Assembly: GCA_034666665.1 (NCBI GenBank)
Contig: JAXDLK010000247.1
Span: forward strand, 1 to 17,630
Reading direction: 5' to 3'
Source of the DNA: JAXDLK01 sp034666665
Lineage (GTDB): Bacteria; Desulfobacterota; Binatia; JACPRU01
Length of the DNA stretch: 17,630 nt
Shown one piece after another: positions 7,003 through 14,622 of the stretch; position 1 is the stretch's first letter, and every line of letters begins with the position of its first letter. The notes beneath the pieces were generated by a model. The model worked only from the letters and a program-made list of their open reading frames with translations, had not been told where the DNA came from and made no database searches. The translations under genes were made by a program, and so were the position numbers.

Positions 7003-7028
7003 CGGGCGTTGCTCTGTCGTTCTTCGCC

Positions 7029-8582
7029 ATGAACGTCACCGACACAAAGTCGTTGATCAGCGGCGTCGCACCCGGTGCGGCCGCACGCTGGTCTTCCGCA
7101 GCTCTCCTCCTGATCGCCGCCAGTCTATCGGCCGCCGCCCACGTGGCGCTGCGGATCGCGAGCGCACCGTTCGGCGAAGCTCGCGTGTTCGCCGCCCTCG
7201 CGGCCCGCGAAACGTGGATCCCGCTCGGAGCGCTCGCGCTCTTCTATACCGTGGCCACCGTTCACCTCCGGCTCACCGGGCGCTACGAGCGCCGTCTCGC
7301 GGAAGAGCAGAAGAAGCGCTTCGACGCCGAGCACCGAGCGATCGAGCAGACGCGCCTCACACGCGCGCTGTCGTCGCTCCTCGGCGAGACGCAGACGTCG
7401 TTCGACCCCGAGCGGCGGATCGGCCGCTTCGCCGCCCTCCTCCACGGCCATCTGAAGTCGCAGGCGACGCTGGTGCTGATCGCCGACGAATCTCGTCACT
7501 CGTTCCGCGTGCTCGAGGCGGTCGGCGAGGACGGCTCGCGGCAGAACGGCGCCCGCGCGGCGACCGTGCCGCTGCCGGAGCTCTCGCGCGACGGCATCGT
7601 GCGCCTGTCGTTCGAGGCCGGCGCGGCCGGTCTCCTCGCGCCGCTGCTCCGCGAGCGCTTCGGGGCGAGCGTCGGCTTCGCCGCACCGATCCTGCGCGGG
7701 AAGACGCTCGCCGGCGCCCTCATCGCCGGTTACCGCGATCCCATGGCCGAGCTGCCGGACAGCGACCGCGAGCTCCTGCTCGCGGCGGGAACGCTTTCCG
7801 CGTCGCTGTTCGAAAGTCGCCATCTCGACCAACAGCTCCGGTCGGTCACTCGCTCCAACTCCGGCCTCGTCCGCACCGTCTGGCATGCGCTCGCCACACC
7901 GCTCCACGTGGTGCTCGGCCACTGCGATCTCCTGCGCGAGAGCTCGATGTCGAAGGTGTACGGCGATCAGCTCGACCGCATGAAGCAGTCCGCGATCCAG
8001 CTCGCGGAGCACATCGACTCGGTCGTCACGCTCGCGAGGCTCGAGGGCGACGGCGAGCTCGTGCACTGGCGCGAGGTCGACATGACGGGATTCCTCCGCG
8101 ATCTCGGCAACAGCATTCCGGGCTACTGGCGAAAGGAGAGCGTGAAGCTCCGCTGGAGCGCGGATGCGGGACGGAACGTCCGCACGGACCCAGACAAGCT
8201 CAAGTTCTTGCTCCGTCACCTGATCCGCAACGCGCTCAAGTTCACGCAGCACGGCGAGGTGGCGGTGTCGATGTCGATCGCTCCCGGTACGCTGCAGTTC
8301 ACGATTCGCGATACCGGCCCCGGCATTCCGTCGGAGGTCAAGCAGGGCATCGTGCAGATGCTCGACACGAGCACGCCGCCCGGCTCGCCTGCTCCCGGCG
8401 GCGTCGGGCTCGGCCTCTACCTCGCCTGTCGCATGGTGCGCGAGCTCTGGGGCGACATTCGCTTCGACAGCGAAGGCGGCAAGGGCAGCTCGGTCCACGT
8501 CGTGCTGCCGATCGAGGAAGCGCCGCGCGAGCTCGCGCTCGCGGACGAGGAGCCGCCCCCGCTGCTGACCGCGGACGGGTGA
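7029..8582 (+). CDS. Membrane-bound GAF-domain sensor histidine kinase with atypical H-box
   Basis: The 517-residue protein has two N-terminal transmembrane helices (about 22-42 and 62-80), a short coiled coil (84-112), a GAF-like sensory domain (about 120-262), a histidine-phosphotransfer helix pair and an HATPase domain. The H-box reads WHALATPLH with His286, where the usual form is SHELRTPL, so the acidic residue after His is replaced by Ala. The ATPase has an N-box LIRNALKF (Asn401), G1 DTGPGIP (428-434) and G2 GGVGLGLYLA (457-466). Without the acidic residue phosphotransfer may be altered, though His and the nucleotide boxes are intact. No response regulator lies in the window, so it is an orphan kinase here. 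The ATG at 7029 lacks a good Shine-Dalgarno. The signal sensed is unknown. Confidence 0.88.
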   Translation: MNVTDTKSLISGVAPGAAARWSSAALLLIAASLSAAAHVALRIASAPFGEARVFAALAARETWIPLGALALFYTVATVHLRLTGRYERRLAEEQKKRFDAEHRAIEQTRLTRALSSLLGETQTSFDPERRIGRFAALLHGHLKSQATLVLIADESRHSFRVLEAVGEDGSRQNGARAATVPLPELSRDGIVRLSFEAGAAGLLAPLLRERFGASVGFAAPILRGKTLAGALIAGYRDPMAELPDSDRELLLAAGTLSASLFESRHLDQQLRSVTRSNSGLVRTVWHALATPLHVVLGHCDLLRESSMSKVYGDQLDRMKQSAIQLAEHIDSVVTLARLEGDGELVHWREVDMTGFLRDLGNSIPGYWRKESVKLRWSADAGRNVRTDPDKLKFLLRHLIRNALKFTQHGEVAVSMSIAPGTLQFTIRDTGPGIPSEVKQGIVQMLDTSTPPGSPAPGGVGLGLYLACRMVRELWGDIRFDSEGGKGSSVHVVLPIEEAPRELALADEEPPPLLTADG

Positions 8583-8614
8583 GGGCCTCGGCTTCCGCGC
8601 TCGCGGCGGCTCGG

Positions 8615-8631
8615 TTATACCGGGCGAGATG
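8615..8631 (+). promoter_or_regulatory. Candidate -10 element for leaderless purU transcription
   Basis: TTATAC (8615-8620) lies eight bases before the ATG at 8629, in an otherwise G/C-rich stretch and with no Shine-Dalgarno between. That spacing would place the transcription start on or beside the ATG, as in leaderless messages. The -35 position (near 8592-8597) is poor. Weak, sequence-only evidence. Confidence 0.3.
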
Positions 8632-9516
8632 GCGGTCGATCGGTCGAGCCTCGCGCCCCGCGGGGTGATTTCGGTCATCGGGCGCGACCAGAAGGGCATC
8701 GTCGCCCGCATCTCCACGTACCTGGCTTCGCGCGGGGTCAACATCGAGGACATTCAGCAACGCGTCGTCGAGGGTCTCTTCATCATGACCATGCTGGTCG
8801 ACCTCGCCGACGTGGACACCACGCTCGACGAGATCATCCTCGGGCTGAAGAAGATCGGCGGCGACATCGGGCTCGAGGTCACGCTCAGGCTCCACGGCGG
8901 CCGCGAGCGCAAGCGGTTCGCGATGCTGGTCAGCCGCGAGCCCCACTGCCTGCAGACGCTCCTCCGCGACCATCGCTCCGGCCAGCTGAGCGGCGACCCG
9001 GTGCTCGTGCTCAGCAACCACGAGACCTTGCGCGAGATCGCCGAGGAAGCGGGGCTGCCGTTCTTCTGGCATCCGGCGAACGACAAGCGCGCGCACGAGG
9101 CGTTTCTCCTCGAGAAGCTCCGCGAGTCGCACGCCGACCTCGTGGTGCTCGCGCGCTACATGCAGATCCTGACGCCGGAGTTCGTCGCGCGCTTCCCGCA
9201 CCAGATCATCAACATCCATCCCTCGCTGCTGCCGCATCACCCGGGGGCGAACGCCTACAAGCAGGCGTGGGAAGAAGGCGTCCGCGTCTCCGGGTGCACC
9301 GCGCACTTGGTGACCGAGCTCCTCGATCAGGGGCCGATCATCCTGCAGGACGTGTTTCCGATCCGCGTCGGCGAGGACACGCTCGAGGACGTGCGCACGA
9401 AGGGCCGTGCGCTCGAGGGCGAGGTGCTGTCGCAGGCGGTGCAGCTCTTTCTCAACGATCAGCTGATCGTCAAGGACAACAAGGTGATCTTCCGCCCGGG
9501 GCGGCTGCAGCGGTGA
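8629..9516 (+). CDS. purU: ACT-domain formyltetrahydrofolate deformylase (PurU-like)
   Basis: The 295-residue protein has an N-terminal ACT domain (about 12-88; GVISVIGRDQKGIVARIS, then ASRGVNIEDIQQ) and a C-terminal formyltransferase domain (about 95-285). PurU hydrolyses 10-formyltetrahydrofolate to formate and tetrahydrofolate in the cytoplasm, feeding one-carbon and purine balance. The catalytic triad is present as Asn195 and His197 in INIHPSLLP and Asp233 in LLDQGPI. The active-site loop reads HPSLLP, as in glycinamide-ribonucleotide transformylase PurN, whereas well-known PurU proteins read HHSFLP. The domain order is PurU-like but the loop PurN-like, so a transformylase activity is not excluded. 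It begins 46 bases after the kinase gene, probably from its own promoter, and its stop overlaps the GTG of a small lipoprotein gene. Confidence 0.9.
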   Translation: MAVDRSSLAPRGVISVIGRDQKGIVARISTYLASRGVNIEDIQQRVVEGLFIMTMLVDLADVDTTLDEIILGLKKIGGDIGLEVTLRLHGGRERKRFAMLVSREPHCLQTLLRDHRSGQLSGDPVLVLSNHETLREIAEEAGLPFFWHPANDKRAHEAFLLEKLRESHADLVVLARYMQILTPEFVARFPHQIINIHPSLLPHHPGANAYKQAWEEGVRVSGCTAHLVTELLDQGPIILQDVFPIRVGEDTLEDVRTKGRALEGEVLSQAVQLFLNDQLIVKDNKVIFRPGRLQR

Positions 9517-9668
9517 GGATCGCCGGGACGCTGGCGGTCGCGCTGCTGCTCTCGTTCGCCGCGGGATGCAGCCTGCACCTCTGGGCAGGATCGCTCGACG
9601 AGCCGTACGAGCTCCGCGTACCGCCGGACGCGGAGCCGACGCCGACGCCGGCGCCGCCGACCCCCTGA
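9513..9668 (+). CDS. Small predicted lipoprotein between purU and the OPT transporter
   Basis: A 51-residue product starts at GTG 9513, overlapping the purU stop as GTGA. It has a short positive N-terminus, a hydrophobic core (AGTLAVALLLSFAAG) and a lipobox-like FAAGC with the lipidated Cys near residue 19. The mature part is only about 30 residues, ending in a Pro/Thr-rich tail (PTPTPAPPTP). It would be exported and anchored to a membrane. Its TGA overlaps a possible CTG start of the transporter. No family is recognised; a role with the transporter is inferred only from coupling. Confidence 0.6.
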   Translation: MRIAGTLAVALLLSFAAGCSLHLWAGSLDEPYELRVPPDAEPTPTPAPPTP

Positions 9669-11512
9669 ACGCTCCAGGCGAATTTCGCCCGTACGTTCCG
9701 GCAGGCACGTCCATGCCGGAGCTGACGCTTCGCGCGGTCACGCTCGGCGCCGTTCTTTCGCTCACGTTCGGCATGGTGAACGCGTACCTCGGGTTGCGGA
9801 TCGGCCTCACGGTTTCGGCCTCGATCCCCTCCGCGGTGCTCTCGATGGCGATCCTCCGCGGCGTCCTCCGCCGCGGCACGGTGCTCGAGAACAACGTCGT
9901 CCACACGATCGCGTCGGCCGGGGAATCGCTCGCGGCCGGCGTGGTCTTCACCGTGCCGGCGCTGGTCTTCCTCGATCTCGCACCGAGCACGTTCGAGATC
10001 TTCCTCCTCGGCGCGACCGCCGGCCTCCTCGGCATCCTGATGATGATCCCGCTCCGGCGCTCGCTCACGGTCGAGCGTCACGCGGAGCTGCCGTTTCCGG
10101 AAGGGACCGCCTGCGCCATGGTGCTGGTCGCCGGCGACCGCGGCGGCGCGACGGCGCGACCGGTCGTCGCCGGGATCGCCGCCGGCGCGCTTTACACGTT
10201 CGCTGGCAAGGGATTGCACCTCTGGAACGACGCCGTCTTCTGGAGCTTCGCCGCTCTTCACAAGGCGTCGATCGGCTTCGAGCTGTCGCCGATGTTCCTC
10301 GGCGTCGGTTACCTGATCGGTCCGCGCATCGCCGGCGTGATGCTCTCCGGCGGGCTCGTCGCGTGGATCGGATTGATCCCGTTCTTCGACGTCGTCGGCT
10401 CGCGGTTCCCCGGGGTTCCCGCCGACGTGCATGCGCTTCCGGCGATGGAGATCTGGCGGCAGGTGGTGCGCTACGTCGGCGCCGGCGCCGTCGCCGCGGG
10501 TGGTGTGGTGTCGCTCGCCCGCGCGCTTCCGGCGATGCGCCACTCGGTCGCGACCCTGGCCGCCGGCGTGCGCGCGCGCGCGAACACGGCGGAGCGTACC
10601 GACCGCGACCTTCCGGGGCCGCTGGTCGTCGGCGGCATCGTCGGCCTCTCGGTCTGGATCTGGCTCTCCCCGTGGTTCCACCTCGGTCTCCTCGAAGCGC
10701 TGCTCGCGGTGGCGTTCACATTCTTCTTCGTCGTCGTGTCCGCGGAGATGGTCGGGCTGATCGGAACCACGTCGCAACCGGTGTCCGGCATGACGATCAC
10801 CGCGTTACTGGTCACCGCGTTCGCGATCCTCGCCTCCGGAAAGACCGGAAACGCAGGTGCGGCCGCCGCCATCCGGGTGGCGGCGATCGTCGCGATCGCC
10901 ATCGCGCTCGCCGGCGACATGAGCCAGGACCTGAAGACCGGGGCGCTTCTCGGCGCGACGCCACGCGCGCTGCAGATCGGCGAGACGGTCGGGGTCCTCA
11001 TTGCAGCGCTCCGCGCGGGCTGGGTGCTCTTCCTGCTGCACGGCGCCTACGGCATCGGATCGGCGACGCTGCCGGCGCCGCAGGCCAAGCTGATGTCGAC
11101 GCTCGTCACCGGGGTGATGGAAGGAAACCTCCCGTGGGCGCTCCTCTTCCTCGGCGCGGGCATCGCGCTGGCGGTCGAGCTCGCCGGAGTCTCCAGCCTT
11201 CCCTTTGCGATCGGCCTCTACCTGCCGATCACGACCTCGGCTCCGCTGATCGTCGGCGGCATCGCCGCCGCGTGGATCGGGCGGAAGGAATCGGTGACGC
11301 TGCTCGCGTCCGGACTCGTCGCCGGTGACGCGCTCATGGGCATCGGCGTCGCCGCCCTCGTCGTCAGCGGTCTCGCCGGCTCGATCGCGCTGCGCACGCC
11401 GGGGCAGGGGTTCGCCGAGGACGCGCTCGCGATCTTGCCGTTCGCCTTGCTCGTCGCCGGCTTCGTCGCCTTCGCATCCCGGAGGGAAGACCCCGGGTTG
11501 CGGCGCCCCTAG
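9665..11512 (+). CDS. OPT-family oligopeptide transporter
   Basis: About 615 residues with roughly fifteen hydrophobic segments. OPT hallmarks are EFRPYVPAGTSMPELTLRA near the N-terminus, NAYLGLRIGLTVSASIPSAV (about 39-58), LPFPEGTACA and GTTSQPVSGMTI. OPT proteins import peptides or metal-chelate compounds through the inner membrane, probably proton-coupled; the substrate cannot be told from sequence. The start is uncertain. ATG 9713 would discard the conserved PYVP segment, and ATG 9566 would overlap the lipoprotein gene by 103 bases and add residues unlike the family. CTG 9665 gives a four-base overlap (CTGA) like other junctions here and the expected family N-terminus, so I chose it despite CTG being rare. 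It ends with TAG at 11510-11512. Confidence 0.9.
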   Translation: MNAPGEFRPYVPAGTSMPELTLRAVTLGAVLSLTFGMVNAYLGLRIGLTVSASIPSAVLSMAILRGVLRRGTVLENNVVHTIASAGESLAAGVVFTVPALVFLDLAPSTFEIFLLGATAGLLGILMMIPLRRSLTVERHAELPFPEGTACAMVLVAGDRGGATARPVVAGIAAGALYTFAGKGLHLWNDAVFWSFAALHKASIGFELSPMFLGVGYLIGPRIAGVMLSGGLVAWIGLIPFFDVVGSRFPGVPADVHALPAMEIWRQVVRYVGAGAVAAGGVVSLARALPAMRHSVATLAAGVRARANTAERTDRDLPGPLVVGGIVGLSVWIWLSPWFHLGLLEALLAVAFTFFFVVVSAEMVGLIGTTSQPVSGMTITALLVTAFAILASGKTGNAGAAAAIRVAAIVAIAIALAGDMSQDLKTGALLGATPRALQIGETVGVLIAALRAGWVLFLLHGAYGIGSATLPAPQAKLMSTLVTGVMEGNLPWALLFLGAGIALAVELAGVSSLPFAIGLYLPITTSAPLIVGGIAAAWIGRKESVTLLASGLVAGDALMGIGVAALVVSGLAGSIALRTPGQGFAEDALAILPFALLVAGFVAFASRREDPGLRRP

Positions 11513-11588
11513 CGCGTCTGCCACAATCGCAAGCACGCATTCCTCTTTGGCCGGAGCCCGCGAGGGCACCGGGTAGTGGTTCGGCTCC

Positions 11589-12902
11589 GTGGCAACATCG
11601 GCACACACGGAACGTGAGTTCGCTTCGGTCGTGCAGGGCCCGCGCCGGAGCCGGCGCGCAACCGTGCTCGATCCGACGCCGTTCGGGTTCCTCGCGGGCA
11701 GCTTGCCGCTCACGGTCGCGGCGGCGCTGATCTTCTCGCGGGCGGTGACCGCCGGCGCGGGCGCCCCGTCGCTCGCGTCCGCGCTTCCCGCGGTCGTGAT
11801 CGGTCTCGTGGTGGCCGGGTTCGCCGCAGTGCTCCTCGGCCGCAAGCGGCGCGATGCGGAGCGGAGCTGGGCCGCGCTGCGAGCGATCGCCGACGCCGAC
11901 GACGACCCCGTGGTGTCGTCCGACGATCGCGGAACGATCACCTACCTGAACGCCGCGGCGGAGCGCTTGTTCGGCTATTCGCCGGCCGAAGCGATCGGCG
12001 CACCCCTCGACATGCTGTTCTCCGAGCCGTTGCCGGAAGGCCTCCGCCCGCCGATCGCCGGCGCGCCGGGCCGCGGTCGCGAGATCATCCACGTGACGGC
12101 GCGGCGGAAGGACGGTGCGCCGGTGTCGGCGGACGTCTGCGTCGGCTGCTGGAAGACGCGCGGCGGCGCATTCTTCACCGCGGTGCTCGGCAACCGGCAC
12201 GAGCGGCGCCAGGCTCAGGAAGCGCTCCGGCTGAGCGGTGAACGCCTCGAGCTCGCGCTGAGCGCCGCGGGGATCGGAACTTGGACGTGGACGCCCTCCG
12301 GCGCGATCGTCTGGGACGAGCGCATGTACGAGATCTCCGCCCGCTCTCCCGAGGCGGGTCCATTCTCCTACGAGGAGTTCATGCGCGTCCTCCATCCCGA
12401 GGACGTCGAGCGCGTGCGCGCGGCGCTCGATCGCGCGCTCTCCGCAGGAGAGGACTACGACATCGACTATCGCGTGATCCGGCCCGACGGCAGCATCGGG
12501 CACATGATCTCCCGCGCCAAGGTGCGCCGCGACCCGGAGGGCGGACCGCTGGTCTTCACCGGCATCACGCTCGACGTCAGCGCTCACAAGCAGGCCGACG
12601 CCATGGCGGAACAGGCGCGGGAGCTCGCGCGATCGAACGCCGAGCTCGAGCAGTTCGCCTACATCGTCTCGCACGACCTGCAGGAGCCGCTCCGCACCGT
12701 CAGCAGTTACACGCAGCTCCTCGCCCGGCGGTACCGCGGCAAGCTCGACCAGAACGCCGACGAGTTCATCGAGTTCGCCGTCAGCGGCGCCGCACGCATG
12801 CAGCGTCTGATCCGGGACCTGCTCGAGTACTCGAGAGTGAGCTCCCGGGTGGTGGAGCCGGCGCCGACCGACTGCGCGCTCGCCGCACGCGAAGCGGTCT
12901 AG
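11589..12902 (+). CDS. Double-PAS sensor histidine kinase, N-terminal part, ended by in-frame amber codon
   Basis: The 437-residue product has two transmembrane helices (about 32-52 and 62-84), a PAS domain (about 96-205, GTITYLNAAAERLFGY), a second PAS with PAC motif (about 216-335, LVFTGITLDVSAHKQA) and a HisKA domain with H-box SHDLQEPLR (His362), the form seen in phytochrome-like kinases. TAG at 12900-12902 stops it right after the HisKA domain. The same frame then continues with an intact HATPase domain to 13400, so the ancestral protein was about 603 residues. As annotated it can dimerize and carry the phospho-acceptor His but cannot bind ATP. The GTG start at 11589 follows a 76-base gap after the transporter gene with no clear Shine-Dalgarno. 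It may be a nonsense allele, a sequence error or a recoded stop. Confidence 0.85.
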   Translation: MATSAHTEREFASVVQGPRRSRRATVLDPTPFGFLAGSLPLTVAAALIFSRAVTAGAGAPSLASALPAVVIGLVVAGFAAVLLGRKRRDAERSWAALRAIADADDDPVVSSDDRGTITYLNAAAERLFGYSPAEAIGAPLDMLFSEPLPEGLRPPIAGAPGRGREIIHVTARRKDGAPVSADVCVGCWKTRGGAFFTAVLGNRHERRQAQEALRLSGERLELALSAAGIGTWTWTPSGAIVWDERMYEISARSPEAGPFSYEEFMRVLHPEDVERVRAALDRALSAGEDYDIDYRVIRPDGSIGHMISRAKVRRDPEGGPLVFTGITLDVSAHKQADAMAEQARELARSNAELEQFAYIVSHDLQEPLRTVSSYTQLLARRYRGKLDQNADEFIEFAVSGAARMQRLIRDLLEYSRVSSRVVEPAPTDCALAAREAV

Positions 12903-13400
12903 AACCTCCGGGGCGCGATCGAAGACGCCGCCGCCGAGATCGTCATCGGCGACCTGCCGGTCGTCGTCGGCGACCGCCCGCAGCTCGTGCAGCTCTTCCA
13001 GAACCTGATCGGCAACGCGATCAAGTTCGCGAGCGACCGCCCGCCGAAGATCGAGATCTCGTCGGAGACGACCGCTTCGCACCACCGCTTCTGCTGTCGC
13101 GACAACGGCATCGGCATCGCGCCCGAGGACGCGGATCGGATCTTTGCCGTCTTCCAGCGGCTACACACCGGCCGGGAGGTGCCCGGAACGGGCATCGGCC
13201 TCGCGATCTGCAAGAAGGTGGTCGAGCGACACGGAGGACGGATGTGGGTGGAGTCGCGTCCCGGCGAAGGGGCGACGTTCTGCTTCACCCTGCCGAAGGC
13301 CCCGGCTGCCCCCACTCGCCTCGAATCAGCCGCTCACCCTCCGGGCACTGACGAGTTCCAATTCCGCTCTCCGATCCCCGGAGACGCTGGCCGGCAATGA
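12903..13400 (+). pseudogene. Stranded HATPase domain of the amber-split histidine kinase
   Basis: In the same frame as the preceding kinase, immediately after TAG, it reads NLRGAIEDAAAEIVIGDLP and then a full ATPase domain: N-box LFQNLIGNAIKF, G1 RDNGIGIAPEDADRIF, F-box VFQRLH and G2 GTGIGLAICKKVVERHGGRM. All ATP-binding motifs are intact and there is no frameshift, so the lesion is recent or not a true lesion. A single base (TAG for GAG, Glu) would restore the expected residue. A GTG at 12987 could start an isolated domain, but it has no ribosome-binding site. The last fifteen or so codons before TGA 13398-13400 are encoded by a degenerate copy of the local interspersed repeat. Confidence 0.85.
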
Positions 13401-13563
13401 CCTCTTCCGGCTTCCCTCTTCCATCCTGGAGGCGCGCGGCGAGCCGGCGAGCAAGCATCCTGCGCCCCGAGCTCTTCTGGGCGAGGGCGAGGGTGGCCTG
13501 CAATGACCGCTTCCAATTCCCCTCTCCCATCCTGGGAGAGGGTGGCCGAAGGCCGGGTGAGGG
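13354..13563. repeat. Left cluster of hairpin-forming interspersed repeat
   Basis: Three related units lie head to tail. A degenerate unit at about 13354-13400 overlaps the kinase 3' end. A second, at about 13395-13500, has an enlarged loop. A canonical unit at 13501-13563 has the perfect stem CCCTCTCCCA (13520-13529) and TGGGAGAGGG (13533-13542), followed by GGTGGCCGAAGGCCGGGTGA. The core matches a repeat type I have seen between genes in many GC-rich bacteria. Bases 13489-13563 recur exactly at 14660-14734. Confidence 0.85.
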
Positions 13564-13601
13564 CGCCGGGTGACGGCGCCAGGTGGAGGGTCTCGCCGGG
13601 T

Positions 13602-13622
13602 AAGGAGATGGGGTGACGGATG
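13602..13622 (+). promoter_or_regulatory. Ribosome-binding site of the alcohol dehydrogenase gene
   Basis: AAGGAG at 13602-13607 is the only good Shine-Dalgarno near the ATG at 13620, at a long 12-base spacing. An ATG immediately after it (13608) opens only ATG-GGG-TGA, a start-stop that could slow ribosomes, so 13620 is the usable start. Confidence 0.45.
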
Positions 13623-14621
13623 AAGGCGGCCGTGCTCGAGACCGGTGGCACCCTCGCCACGCGGGAGGTCCCTCCACCCCGCCTCGAAGGCGGCGACCTT
13701 CTCCTCCGGGTCGACGCCTGCGGCGTCTGCGGGTCCGATCTCCACATGATCCACTCTCTGCCGCCCGGCTCGATCATGGGCCACGAGTTCACGGGCGAGG
13801 TGATCGAGGTCGGCGAAGGCGTCGAGAAGTGGCGATCCGGGGACCGCGTGGTCGCCCTGCCCTTCTTCGCGTGCTGGAAATGCGAGCACTGCGCCTCGGG
13901 GAACGGCATGTTCTGTACAGGCCTCCGCGGCATCGGCCTCGGTGATCTCCCGGGCGCCTACGCGGAGCTGGTACGCGTTCAGCCGGAGAGCTGTTTACGG
14001 ATTCCCGTCGGCATGGACTCGCGCCTGGCGGCGCTCACCGAGCCGCTCGCGGTCGGGCTCCACGGCGTTCGCCGGTCGCGGCTCGCGAGCGGCGATACCT
14101 GCGTGATCTTCGGCGCGGGTCCGATCGGCCTCGCGACGCTTCTCTCGGCTCGCGCCCTCGGGGCGAATGCGATCGTCTCCGACCGCTCCGCCGGCCGCCG
14201 TGAAATCGCGGCACGGCTCGGCGCGACCGCGACCGTGGATCCGCGGAAGGACGACCTCGCCGATGCGGCGCGGGCACTCGCCGCCGACGGTCCGTCGGTC
14301 GTATTCGAATGCGTCGGCGTGAAGGGCCTCCTCCAGGACGCGATGAGCCTCGCGCCGCTCCATGCCGAGATCGTGGTGCTCGGCGTCTGCATGGGAACCG
14401 ACGAGATCTTCCCGATCAGCGGGATCTTGAAGGAGCTCGATGTCCGCTTCGCCATCGGCTACACGAAGGCCGAGTTCGCCGAGGCGCTGTCGGCCCTCGA
14501 GTCCGGCGGAGCCGCGGCCGCGGCGATGATCACCGACGTCGTCGACCTGGACGGCGCGCCGGATGCCTTCCGCGAGCTCCTCGCTCCGAGCACACAGTGC
14601 AAGGTGCTGATCGCGCCCTGA
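13620..14621 (+). CDS. Zinc-dependent medium-chain alcohol dehydrogenase family protein
   Basis: The 333-residue protein has the normal length of the medium-chain dehydrogenase family. Catalytic-zinc ligands are visible as Cys37 in ACGVCGSD, His55-Glu56 in GHEFTGEV and Glu141 in TEPLAV. The structural-zinc lobe is CWKCEHCASGNGMFC, with Cys85, 88, 91 and 99. The nucleotide fold carries GAGPIG (165-170), and Asp188 at the end of the second strand (SDRS) points to NAD rather than NADP. It should oxidize an alcohol or polyol or reduce the matching carbonyl in the cytoplasm; the substrate is not evident (threonine- or sorbitol-dehydrogenase-like is possible). The gene stands alone, flanked on both sides by clusters of the same interspersed repeat including an exact 75-bp direct repeat, so it could be lost by recombination. 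Confidence 0.92.
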   Translation: MKAAVLETGGTLATREVPPPRLEGGDLLLRVDACGVCGSDLHMIHSLPPGSIMGHEFTGEVIEVGEGVEKWRSGDRVVALPFFACWKCEHCASGNGMFCTGLRGIGLGDLPGAYAELVRVQPESCLRIPVGMDSRLAALTEPLAVGLHGVRRSRLASGDTCVIFGAGPIGLATLLSARALGANAIVSDRSAGRREIAARLGATATVDPRKDDLADAARALAADGPSVVFECVGVKGLLQDAMSLAPLHAEIVVLGVCMGTDEIFPISGILKELDVRFAIGYTKAEFAEALSALESGGAAAAAMITDVVDLDGAPDAFRELLAPSTQCKVLIAP

Positions 14622-14622
14622 C

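Larger units (their letters stand above)
6477..7028. other. 552-base non-coding region between divergent genes
   Basis: No reading frame here has protein-like composition, although shadow frames are open. Its left end holds the ribosome-binding site and half-site cluster of the minus-strand Cys-rich gene. The middle holds two 9-base direct repeats GGACGTGCG (6669-6677, 6690-6698; 21 bases apart) and two ATCGGTGA repeats (6703-6710, 6715-6722; 12 bases apart). The right end holds an AT-rich CAAAATATC (about 6911-6919) and two hairpins before the sensor-kinase start. No tRNA or recognised riboswitch is visible. Confidence 0.6.

Noticed and set aside
6641..8668. 675-residue plus-strand frame overlapping the GAF kinase gene
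   Set aside because: Arg/Ala/Pro-rich shadow in a different frame from a kinase with all its motifs; its non-coding first part has no protein-like features.
7125..10068. Minus-strand frames opposite the kinase and purU
   Set aside because: They mirror the plus-strand genes, lack motifs and have no ribosome-binding sites.
9470..13085. Minus-strand frames of 370-570 residues opposite the OPT and PAS-kinase genes
   Set aside because: Highly charged repetitive composition typical of antisense reading of GC-rich membrane and kinase genes.
13608..13616. ATG-GGG-TGA minimal reading frame after the Shine-Dalgarno of the dehydrogenase
   Set aside because: It lies at the end of the repeat-derived sequence and is too short to argue for function without data.
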